The notes below the pieces were generated by a model that saw only the letters and a list, made by a program, of their open reading frames with translations, did not search any database and was not told the DNA's origin. A program made the position numbers and the translations under genes. DNA of 64,000 bases. It comes from Turritopsis dohrnii. Its lineage: Eukaryota; Cnidaria; Hydrozoa; Anthoathecata; Oceaniidae. Positions within the stretch are counted from its first letter, which is position 1. Each line of letters begins with the position of its first letter. The stretch is taken from positions 62,001 to 126,000 of the forward strand of contig BQMF02000675.1 of assembly GCA_027922465.2 (NCBI GenBank). Reading direction: 5' to 3'. Positions 56,494-64,000 of this stretch are shown here, in pieces.

Positions 56494-58384
56494 GCGGTAC
56501 GTTGTCTTCTAACTCTCTTTTGTTCGAATGCCATTTATGAAGTACAAAACCGGCATCAGCAAAGGCAATTTTTGCAACTTTTTTAATTCCAGTAACTTCG
56601 CCCACGTTCTCACCTCCCGAGATGAGGTCGTCAACATAAAGGTCGTCTTCTATTTCTTCTATGATTTTCCTTTTTTCTTCATGCTGCTCCTTAAACTCAT
56701 TGAGGTGGATACTTATCGTTCCATTGAGGAGGAATGGTGATTGTCCCATACCAAATATTGCACGTGTGAATCTCCATGTTTCAATGTTGCTTGTCAGGTA
56801 ATCAAACGCCCAGTGAAATCTAAGACAATCTTTATCTTCTTCTTTAATTCGAATCTGCAAAAAGGCTTGTTTTATGTCTCCACATAGACAGACGGTCTTA
56901 AATCTGTTCCTGACAATGATATCCCATAGCGGTTTTCGCATCGGAGGGCCGGTCTCCAGGCAATCGTTAAATGATGGGCTGGAATCCGTTGGTCTTGCAG
57001 AGGCGTCATATACGATTCTCACTTTGGTTGTCTCCGCATGTTCTCGAACCACTGGTCGATGTGGAAGGTAAAACACTTTTCCTGTCACTGACTTGCTTGG
57101 AGCCTTTTCTATGATTCCTTCTTTCAGTTGAGTCATCATGATTTCTTGGTATTGCTTCAATAAATCAGGGTTTCTTTTCAGCTTCTTCACGAGATTGTTA
57201 AGCCTTCCCAGACTCTCTGTTTCGTTTGTTTCTGGCAAGCCTTCCGTTTTCCATAAGAGACCAGTTTCATACCAACCTTCCGGTGATTTACGAAGTTGGT
57301 TCTTAAACTTCTGGTAAACTTCATCATGTATCATAATTTCGTTACTTTCTTCTAATCCAAGAACATCTAAGGCACAAAGACGTTCATAATCTTCACGCAA
57401 ACTTCTCGTCCAATACAGATTGGACAGATCAGTTTCTCTTCCTGGAGAGATTATCGTCCAGCCTAGTTTTGTCAGCTCGGCTACCGGCTCACCTGATCTT
57501 CCTATTCTAGGTAGAGTTCTCGTTTTGATTCTAGCGTATTCTGAAGCACCAAGGATCAAATGAATTGGTAGCTCTTCTTTCAGATCATTGTCTTCCATTT
57601 CCAAATCGTTCAAGTGCTGCCACTGCTTCTGAAGATCAGCATACTTCGGATTTGGTATTGACAGCAGGGTTGGTTTTTCAATCTTACTCACATTGGTATT
57701 GATGACAAAGTTCCCATCCAAGCTTGATATTTTAATGTTAAAGATCTCTATGTTCTTCGTCACGGTATGAAGCATCATCTCTATCCGCTTGATTTTGGTT
57801 TTTGTTGGTTTCATAATCAGCCGCTCGATTAAGGTAGCTGACGCATAGGAACTCCCTACTCCAGTATCCAGTAGAGCGCGGCACTTAACGCCATTTACTA
57901 TCACCATAACAGTAGGATATATAACAGGATCTTGTTTAGTGGCTAACGACTGTGTTGGAGTGACTTTATCGCATATAGATGTATGGTGTTTACTCTTGCA
58001 ATGTTGGCATTTACTTCGACTAGGACAATTTACAGCTCTATGTCCACTACCAGTGCAGTTGAAGCATAGCTTCTTGTCACTCACGATCTTTCTTCTTTCC
58101 TCCAACTTGCTTACTTTTTTACAATCTGCTGCCTTGTGATTTTCTTCGTCACAGTAGATGCATTTTCTCGGTTTAAACTCCTTTTCTTTGATGTGCAGCA
58201 GTTTGTCTGCCTTCAGGTCGCGTGGTCTCCTTTGATCATGAACCGATAACGGATTTCTTTCTGTCCACTTTCTTAATGATTCTAATAAATGACCAAAGGT
58301 CCATTCTTGCCAATTATCATCTAATCTCACCAGATCTGCACGTATTGAAGGTAATTTTTTCCAGTGTAAGACGAACATATCCAT
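56360..58384 (-). pseudogene. BEL/Pao gag C-terminus, zinc knuckles, protease and reverse transcriptase
   Basis: A 674-codon frame. Three CCHC-type knuckles lie at residues 75-88 (CIYCDEENHKAADC), 107-120 (CFNCTGSGHRAVNC) and 126-138. The protease motif ALLDTGVGSSYAS has DTG at 173-175, followed by a DUF1758-type segment (ILGASEYARI). Reverse transcriptase has VRIVYDASARPTDSSPSFND, then CGDIKQAFLQIRI, and YVDD at 583-586. The frame is lost near 56500, where RNase H coding continues in another frame. The long open stretch suggests modest age despite lesions elsewhere. Confidence 0.9.
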
Positions 58385-59257
58385 TTATTTCCTTCAACTT
58401 TCCCATGGTTTCCAATGATTGTACATGCTTGGTTAAATTTTCGTAAAACTCGTGGGTCTTCTGCAAATTGGGTTGGTAGATTGTGGGAAGGCTCATAATC
58501 GCTTGTATATGAGCATTTGCTACTTCACTTGGTTTACCATACTTTGTTTTTAATATCGATTTTGCTCTCTCGTATCCTTCGGATGTAAAAGGTAGTCCTT
58601 CGATAGCTATTCTCGCTTTAGGTTCCAAAAGTTCCTTCAAGTACGAAACTTTTGCAACGGATGATAATGTAGATTTTTCTATCTCAGATTCGAATTGCCC
58701 CCAAAATCTTTGCCAGTCTAGGTGACTTGCTTCAAACTTTGAAATTATTAACTTTGGTAATTTCACCTTCATCTCTTGATCTCTGATCACATCTTTTGAT
58801 TTTCCTTCGATTTTCATTCTCATCTCCAATTTCATCTGTTCTAATTCCAACTCTTCTTCATACTTAAGCTTTCTTTGTTCCTTTCTGTCTTCTCTCGGTC
58901 AGCACTTGCTCGGCGTTCCTCTTCTTTCTTTATTGATTCTATGGCTTATTGTAATTGGTCGTACAGTTCTTCAGATCTTATGAGTTTTTCATCTATCTGC
59001 TCACCATGCGCATCAACTTCCTCTTCTCCCTTTTCGTCTCTGAACATGATCATTTGAGCAGACGTTTTTAGCTGATGCGCTTCTTCCCGTTGTTTTTCAA
59101 TTGTTTTAAGCGTTCTTTCTAACTCCTTTAACTTCCTTCTTGCTAGCATTTTCGGTATAGCCTTTTCTGTTAGACTAAGCATCTTGAAGATAGTATTTAT
59201 ATCTTTATTAACTTGCATTAACGTTGCCATGGTAACCTTTTTTCTTATGTTTGACAA
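58317..59257 (-). pseudogene. Gag N-terminal region of the minus-strand BEL/Pao element
   Basis: Frame 59257-58946 starts MSNIRKKVTMATLMQVNKDI and is strongly helical (KLKELERTLKTIEKQREEAH), ending at a TAA after ELYDQLQ. The same frame continues AIESIKKEEERRASADREKT before a shift. Frame 58850-58317 carries the DUF1759-type capsid region (LPKLIISKFEASHLDWQRFW, then ALSSVAK-like and LKTKYGKPSEVANAH text). A frameshift near 58380 joins it to the zinc-knuckle frame. Confidence 0.82.
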
Positions 59258-59264
59258 ACCAGTC

Positions 59265-59405
59265 GTAGATAGTCGCTGCTCACTTGGTTCTGTTATTAAA
59301 AGTCACTGCTCACGTGTTTCTGTATTGATATTCGCTGCTCACTTTCTTTTTGATCGTCGCTGCTCACGTGCTTCTATTATTGATAACGTTCGCTGCACAC
59401 CTGGC
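59265..59405. repeat. Tandem ~33-bp repeats in the leader of the minus-strand BEL/Pao element
   Basis: CGCTGCTCAC(G/T)TG(C/G/T)TTCT-like units recur about five times (59272, 59302, 59330, 59358, 59389), each followed by an ATTATTGATA-type spacer. They lie just upstream of the gag start and could be leader or LTR sequence. Confidence 0.65.
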
Positions 59406-59420
59406 AATTCGTTTTATTTA

Positions 59421-60239
59421 AGGCTGAAATACACGATCATTTTAAAATGATAAATGACAAATGATAATTTTTTTAATCCTTTAAAAAATGATTAGAACAT
59501 CTGTTTACACGACCATTTATGATTACAACATTTTTATAAAAGTTCTATGGTAAATGGTACTTTTCAGTCCTGGACTCCGGCGGCAGCAAACGCAGTTGTT
59601 GCTGTTATGTCCAAATGACGAAAGAGGAGAAATGAAAGGCGGAACGAAGACATTGGGTGAAACCTTGGCTTCAAAAACGAAACTTCTTAGGAATTTATAA
59701 CACGCTTGTGAAGGAATTTCAAGCAGAAGATCATTAGAATATTCAAAGTTGTTAAGAATTTCGCCGGAAAATTTTGAAGAAACATTAAGCTTAATAAAGT
59801 CCATCTATCGAGAAACATTGCACAGTAATGCGTTATACTCTTTCCTCTTTGGTCCTTATGTTTGTAATTTGTGGACGAGACATTCCACAAAAACTCCTCT
59901 TCCTGCCACAAATTAATAAATTTGTCAGTTGATGCTAACTTAACCAACGACATGTTTATTTAATATGCAGACTCATCAGATCACTTTGTTTTTCTCCTTC
60001 ATAAGCTGCAAGAACTCATCGGGTGACTATACTAAAGTGAGCAAAACAATAGAACTGACGTAATTCAATAGAGAAATTCCATCATTTTTTAAATGAAAAC
60101 TCAAACATGTTTGAGTTATCATTTTTAAATGATAGTTGAAAATGACGGGTACTTTTCGTCATTTTTTGAGCGTTTACACGATCAGTTTTAAATGATCATT
60201 TAAAAAATGTCATTTTAAAATGATTGTGTATTTTAGCCT
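59421..60239. mobile_element. Harbinger-like DNA element with TTA target duplication
   Basis: The ends AGGCTGAAATACACGATC and, inward from the right, AGGCTAAAATACACAATC form inverted repeats. They continue into CATTTTAAAATGA-type palindromic text. TTA flanks both sides (59418-59420 and 60240-60242), the 3-bp duplication typical of PIF/Harbinger. The 819-bp interior carries a MADF/Myb-like coding remnant. It is nested in the region upstream of the minus-strand BEL/Pao gag. Confidence 0.75.
59523..59953 (-). pseudogene. MADF (Myb/SANT-like) domain remnant in the Harbinger-like element
   Basis: Frame 59953-59687 reads KFINLWQEEEFLWNVSSTNY and KHKDQRGKSI, matching the MADF start LIxLVxxxPxLWDxxxxxYKxxxxR. 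The rest continues only after a frameshift (IPSQACYKFLRSFVFEAKVS in frame 59804-59523). PIF/Harbinger elements commonly encode a Myb/SANT-like DNA-binding protein next to the transposase. The transposase itself is absent. Confidence 0.6.
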
Positions 60240-60242
60240 TTA

Positions 60243-61320
60243 TTCACTTCTGATCGCAATTCGTTTCTAAGATTGATCGTTCGATCTTTCAGTTCATTAG
60301 TTTAAAGTTCAAATGAATGACTCGGCGTTTATGAAGGACGTGTTTGCACTTGTAAATAAAGATGGTAGCAACTTAAAGTTCGTTCGTCCAAAAAAATATA
60401 TATAACCAACTGAATTTCCACAGTTCTTCCACTTTCGATAGTTGATTATTAGTTAGAAGTTAGTACTTTTAAGAAAATTCTTTGCTTACGATACGACAAC
60501 TTGATAACAATACACAGCTTGCAGATAAATCGCTGTTTTATCTACAATCTCCCATCAGCGGTGCCACTTTGTCGGGAATATCGGTTTTCGCCACGACAAA
60601 TTGTCTCTATGAATACTATATTTTCTCTGGAATATGTTGTACAACAAAACGGTATATATACTCTTACAGCACGTTTTCGAAGACGTGTCTACGGCACGCT
60701 GTACCTGCTCTCACTGTCATTCGTGTCATGTAGCACAGCTACATTCTACGTTTGGTCACTTGACACAACAAACAACCGCGACAGCATCATTAGGGTTGCT
60801 AGGCACCCCCGCCCTTAAATTTTAGGCCCCCCTTAAATTTAGGTCACCCCTTGAAATGATTTTGAAAATCTATGATTTTGGAACTCCTTCAGGGAATCAT
60901 GTAACCTTACAAAAAGCTTGCTTGATCACTGTTTTTTTCTCAAAGTCAGATTAGACAATAATATATTGCCTCAATCCACTTCAGTACAATTAACCAGGTT
61001 TGAAGCCTCTGAGAAAACAAAAGTTGAGCGTTCTTGGGCCACAATAGAACATAAACGTGAAAAGAGTAGTAATCATGGTCATTCATGATAAAAAAAAAAA
61101 CATTTCAAAACAACAGTTTAAGTTTAAAATGAGACTTAAGTAAAGTTTGAAGTAGCTGAAGTAAATGTTTGCCTCTATAGCATAACCTTTACAGAACAGT
61201 TCTGTATGAATATAAACTCTAATTATAAAATATCTTATTAATAACTCTGAAACTTTCAATTTTCTTAAATTCGTTTTTAAAAAATTTCAGATCTAGTAGC
61301 AAGTAATTATGAAATAAATG
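60243..61320. other. No gene recognised; may include the 5' end of the minus-strand BEL/Pao element
   Basis: No match to the LTR at 53680-54194 is visible here, so the right element either lost its 5' LTR or has a different one in this stretch. Overlapping open frames at 60482-60825 have no recognisable similarity. 60800-60860 has CCCCTTAAATTTAGG-like repeats. Confidence 0.4.
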
Positions 61321-61426
61321 TTAGTAAAGCTCAGTTTAGACCTCTTATTAACTTATACGTATTAGCCATCCACACTGGCTTTGTACATACAGGCTTTCAA
61401 AGATCGAGTTCAAAAAGGCGGTTATT

Positions 61427-62372
61427 TACGATGGCCCTGAAGGTTCATACTATGCACGCACAAAAAATGTGCTACGCGTAGAATTTTTTGGCCTACGCAT
61501 AGAATATTTTGTTCTACGCATAGATTTTTTTGTGCTACGCATAGCTTTTTTGTGTTACGCATTAATTTTTTCTCGACGCAGATGTTGTTGTGCTACACAG
61601 TTATTTTTTACATTGTTGCACAAATACTTTTTTCATGTTTGTGTTTTTTGTTTGTTAGCGCAAAAAAATCAACAACCTATATCTGGTCCTTAATTCATGC
61701 TATTTAGTGTGTAATGTTACATGGTGCAAAAAGCAAAAAAGTGCGCAAGAATTGATGAGGAACGACGTACAGCGTTAAATTACTTGCTCGTTCTTCAATC
61801 TGCATCATCTCCAATAACACTAAAGTCGTTAGTAACTTTGTATTTTGGCCAAGGTTATACAAACGTAGAAATCATCTTCTTTCTAGCTGTCCAACACCAC
61901 CATGTAATCAACTTTTCAACATTAAAAAGGCTTTTAACTAGGCTTGGTCTTAGGAGGAGATTTCAAAAAGATGAAGAAAATAGAGAAGAGATAAGTAACA
62001 TAATCAAAAATGAAGTTTTTGAAGGTAGTGGTAGTCCACTTGGTAAGCATGTGTGATCAACCATCATTATGCACATGAATGAGAATGCACGAAATTGTCC
62101 ACAATAATTGTCAACAATATACAGACCAGAATGGAAATGAGGTCGAAATAAATGCGGAGCACTCTACACAGAAAATAAATGTACGTAACACAAAAATTTA
62201 TGCGTAGCACAAAAATTCATGCGTAGCACAAAAACTTCTATGCGTAGTACAAAAAAGTATATGCGTAGCACAAAAATTTATGCGTAACACAAAAAGTTTT
62301 ATGCGTAGCACAAAAAAGTATATGTGTAGCACATTTTTTTGTGCTCACGAATGAACCTTCAGGGCCATCGTA
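61427..62372 (+). mobile_element. DNA element with TACGATGGCCCTGAAGG ends and arrays of a TGCGTAGCACAAAAA motif
   Basis: Near-perfect ~21-bp terminal inverted repeats start TACGATGGCCCTGAAGG. GTTATT is duplicated on both sides (61421-61426 and 62373-62378), and the target is confirmed by the uninterrupted repeat at 1-240. Inside each end, the motif TGCGTAGCACAAAAA recurs about five to eight times, in opposite orientation at the two ends (61460-61600 and 62180-62340). The interior holds the first exon of an integrase-type gene. I do not recognise the family from its ends. Confidence 0.8.
61721..62042 (+). pseudogene. N-terminal exon of an integrase-type transposon protein
   Basis: The frame reads SPITLKSLVTLYFGQGYTNV, EIIFFLAVQHHHVINFSTLK and RLLTRLGLRRRFQKDEENRE, ending FEGSGSPLG at a GTAAGC donor (62043). 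The pattern YxxxGYxxxEIxxFLxxxHxxxISxxTLKRxLxxLGLxRR, followed by GSGxxLG, matches a multicopy animal protein family. In it, this helix-turn-helix region precedes an rve-type integrase core. Only the first exon remains here; no integrase core is found in the following 330 bp. The codons from 62043 to 62056 are intronic read-through. The protein would bind DNA at most. Confidence 0.6.
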
Positions 62373-62542
62373 GTTATTTGTTCGAATTCCGCTTTAGTCA
62401 TGAAATTATAATTACAAACAAAAATCATTTTTTTTCGAAGAAACTTGTTTTTTTAAAAAATTTCTTATAAGAAAAACATCACGTCGGAGATGGATTTCTC
62501 TGCAACACTAGTTACATATCGATAATGAGAATTGAATACCAT

Positions 62543-62615
62543 GAACCGGTAGCTCAGTTGGTAGAGCGATAGGACTAGAATTCCTAGGTCGTGGGTTCAA
62601 ATCCCGCCTGGTTCG
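62543..62615 (+). tRNA. tRNA gene, unit 1 (anticodon AGA by structure)
   Basis: The 73-nt cloverleaf has acceptor GAACCGG/CTGGTTC (7 bp, one G-U), D arm GCTC/GAGC, anticodon stem TAGGA/TCCTA and loop CTAGAAT, and T arm GTGGG/CCCGC. The A box TAGCTCAGTTGG and B box GGTTCAAATCC are canonical, and TTTT follows at 62619 as a Pol III terminator. Anticodon AGA would read serine codons, yet the variable arm is 4 nt and not the long arm of tRNA-Ser. Identity is therefore uncertain. Confidence 0.75.
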
Positions 62616-62843
62616 GAGTTTTCCTTCGAAGTGGGTCTGTGAAACCAATAGAACGAGCGGTTACCTTCCTTTCATACTATGAAGGAGCGAAACCTTGTAT
62701 CACTGATTCGATGCTCGTATGCTCCAAGTTATCTCGTGATCGTAGTAGTTGGTGGATTCCAACACGAATCACAATAACATCACGTCGGAGATGGATTTCT
62801 CTGCAACACTAGTTACATATCGATAATGAGAATTGAATACCAT

Positions 62844-62916
62844 GAACCGGTAGCTCAGTTGGTAGAGCGATAGGACTGGAATTCCTAGGTCGTAGGTTCA
62901 AATCCCGCCTGGTTCG
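62844..62916 (+). tRNA. tRNA gene, unit 2 (anticodon GGA by structure)
   Basis: Same fold as unit 1, with loop CTGGAAT, hence anticodon GGA. The T stem reads GTAGG/CCCGC and so carries an A-C mismatch, which also alters the base preceding the B box. TTTT follows. It may be less stable than unit 1. Confidence 0.65.
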
Positions 62917-63144
62917 GAGTTTTCCTTCGAAGTGGGTCTGTGTAACTAATAGAACGAGCGGTTACCTTCCTTTCATACTATGAAGGAGCGAAACCTTGTA
63001 TCACTGATTCGATGCTCGTATGCTCCAAGTTATCTCGTGATCGTAGTAGTTGGTGGATTCCAACACGAATCACAATAACATCACGTCGGAGATGGATTTC
63101 TCTGCAACACTAGTTACATATCGATAATGAGAATTGAATACCAT

Positions 63145-63217
63145 GAACCGGTAGCTCAGTTGGTAGAGCGATAGGACTGGAATTCCTAGGTCGTGGGTTC
63201 AAATCCCTCCTGGTTCG
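63145..63217 (+). tRNA. tRNA gene, unit 3 (anticodon GGA by structure)
   Basis: Acceptor, D and anticodon arms are as in unit 2, and the loop is CTGGAAT. The T stem is GTGGG/CCCTC with one T-T mismatch. A and B boxes are intact, and TTTT follows. Confidence 0.65.
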
Positions 63218-63445
63218 GAGTTTTCCTTCGAAGTGGGTCTGTGTAACTAATAGAACGAGCGGTTACCTTCCTTTCATACTATGAAGGAGCGAAACCTTGT
63301 ATCACTGATTCGATGCTCGTATGCTCCAAGTTTTCTCGTGATCGTAGTAGTTGGTGGATTCCAACACGAATCACAATAACATCACGTCGGAGATGGATTT
63401 CTCTGCAACACTAGTTACATATCGATAATGAGAATTGAATACCAT

Positions 63446-63518
63446 GAACCGGTAGCTCAGTTGGTAGAGCGATAGGACTAGAATTCCTAGGTCGTGGGTT
63501 CAAATCCCTCCTGGTTCG
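63446..63518 (+). tRNA. tRNA gene, unit 4 (anticodon AGA by structure)
   Basis: Loop CTAGAAT as in unit 1, T stem GTGGG/CCCTC as in unit 3. Promoter boxes and the TTTT terminator are present. It lies in the truncated last repeat unit. Confidence 0.65.
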
Positions 63519-63601
63519 GAGTTTTCCTTCGAAGTGGGTCTGTGTAACTAATAGAACGAGCGGTTACCTTCCTTTCATACTATGAAGGAGCGAAACCTTG
63601 T

Positions 63602-64000
63602 AAAATACAAAATATTGATTTCTCAGAACTAAAGATTTATGTTTTCGAGCTTTTCGCTAAACGCTCGCTCGATGACTTCTTCATTGTTATGGAAAATTGA
63701 GCGACTTCCTCCAAGACAGATATGTACTGATTTCACCAGATGAAAACATATGTGGCGAAGGATCCACGTCACAGTGTATTTCGCGTTTCGTTTTTCTGAT
63801 ACCATCTCAGCCAAACGTCTGTATAACTTTCTACATTCATGACCAGCTCCACCGGTTGGGGCGTGAAGGAACCGTGCTCAACTTCTAAGATTCATGCATT
63901 ATATTCTCGTTTCTTCTCCTTCTCGTTCAATTCGTAGGAGCGTTATACCGTTTGGCTAATGGATTGAAAACCCTTACGTCGAAAAATGCCTGTTAGCCTG
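63602..64000. other. No gene recognised; one plus-strand frame to 63888
   Basis: A 63-codon plus-strand frame (63697-63888) includes SDFLQDRYVLISPDENICGE and CISRFVFLIPSQPNVCITFY and stops at 63886. It looks coding in composition and could be a terminal exon, but I recognise no domain, and no convincing acceptor defines its start. Confidence 0.35.

Larger units (their letters stand above)
54195..59257 (-). mobile_element. Second BEL/Pao LTR retrotransposon, minus strand, degenerate
   Basis: Coding regions run right to left in BEL/Pao order: gag (59257-58317), protease and reverse transcriptase (58384-56360), RNase H (56493-55441), integrase (55435-54721) and a C-terminal domain (54724-54467). 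A GGGGGAG polypurine tract at 54195-54201 meets the shared LTR. No 5' LTR was recognised to the right. Its protein sequence differs clearly from the left element, so the two are different lineages. Frameshifts and an integrase deletion show it is dead. Confidence 0.88.
61321..62474. repeat. Dispersed repeat, copy split by a transposon
   Basis: The outer parts (61321-61426 and 62379-62474) match window positions 1-240 when the intervening DNA is removed. The right part continues directly into the tRNA array at 62475. Confidence 0.75.
62475..63601 (+). repeat. 301-bp tandem array carrying tRNA genes
   Basis: The unit starts AACATCACGTCGGAGATGG and repeats at exact 301-bp intervals (62475, 62776, 63077, 63378). 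There are 3.7 units, the last ending at AAACCTTGTA. Units differ at only a few positions. Each contains one tRNA gene in the same orientation. Confidence 0.95.

Noticed and set aside
58365..58375. GTGTAAGACGAAC, resembling the LTR start
   Set aside because: The match to TGTAAGACGATCGCC stops after ten bases and lies inside gag coding sequence.
60482..60825. Three overlapping plus-strand frames
   Set aside because: Different frames over the same DNA with no similarity; likely chance in a GC-richer patch.
62475..63601. Possible rDNA or snRNA repeat
   Set aside because: No 5S or snRNA motif is recognisable. The only RNA-like segment in each unit is the tRNA cloverleaf with its Pol III boxes.

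Overview
The window is AT-rich animal DNA with spliced genes (GT-AG introns) and a very high load of transposable elements. The mix suggests a cnidarian, possibly a hydrozoan: BEL/Pao retroelements, a Penelope-like element, a Kolobok-like TTAA element with a Mutator-like transposase, a HIRAN-like domain of the type I know from cnidarians, and a SWIM-zinc-finger protein of the type seen in cnidarian multicopy genes. That assignment is inference from protein style, not from a database search.

Layout. 1-8.3 kb holds exons of a minus-strand gene with a SET methyltransferase domain. 8.56-9.50 kb is a TA-flanked element with C-rich subterminal repeats and a HIRAN-like ORF. 10.1 kb has a decayed THAP exon, and 12.1-13.1 kb has tRNA-derived repeats. 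14.1-16.8 kb carries an apparently intact four-exon lipocalin gene (minus strand). 17.2-24.0 kb has a foldback element, a small hAT-like MITE and a 4.8-kb element with hAT-like ends. 27.3-30.2 kb holds a secreted cysteine-rich protein gene (minus strand) whose last exon is split by a 1.86-kb DNA transposon with a clean 4-bp target duplication. 30.6-32.6 kb is a 128-bp satellite followed by a Tigger/pogo element. 34.6-37.2 kb is a Penelope-like element with a 12-bp target duplication. 37.9-39.9 kb is the Kolobok-like element.

42.5-43.3 kb repeats families first seen at 12 kb and 9 kb. 43.7 kb carries a degraded duplicate of the first exon of the cysteine-rich gene. 46.2 kb has a SWIM-finger gene fragment cut off by a BEL/Pao element (46.7-54.2 kb, plus strand). 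A second BEL/Pao element faces it on the minus strand (54.2-59.3 kb or further). Polypurine tracts of both abut the two ends of the same LTR. A Harbinger-like insertion lies in the leader region of the second element. 61.4-62.4 kb is a DNA element packed with inverted copies of a TGCGTAGCACAAAAA motif. It sits in a dispersed repeat whose uninterrupted copy opens the window. The right edge (62.5-63.6 kb) is a 301-bp tandem array with four Pol III-type tRNA genes.

Few genes look able to work as they stand: the lipocalin, the SET gene (partly seen) and perhaps the tRNAs. Almost every mobile-element gene is frameshifted, truncated or internally deleted, so most of the window records successive insertions. 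Several insertion sites can be read precisely because an uninterrupted copy or a paralogous exon lies in the same window.
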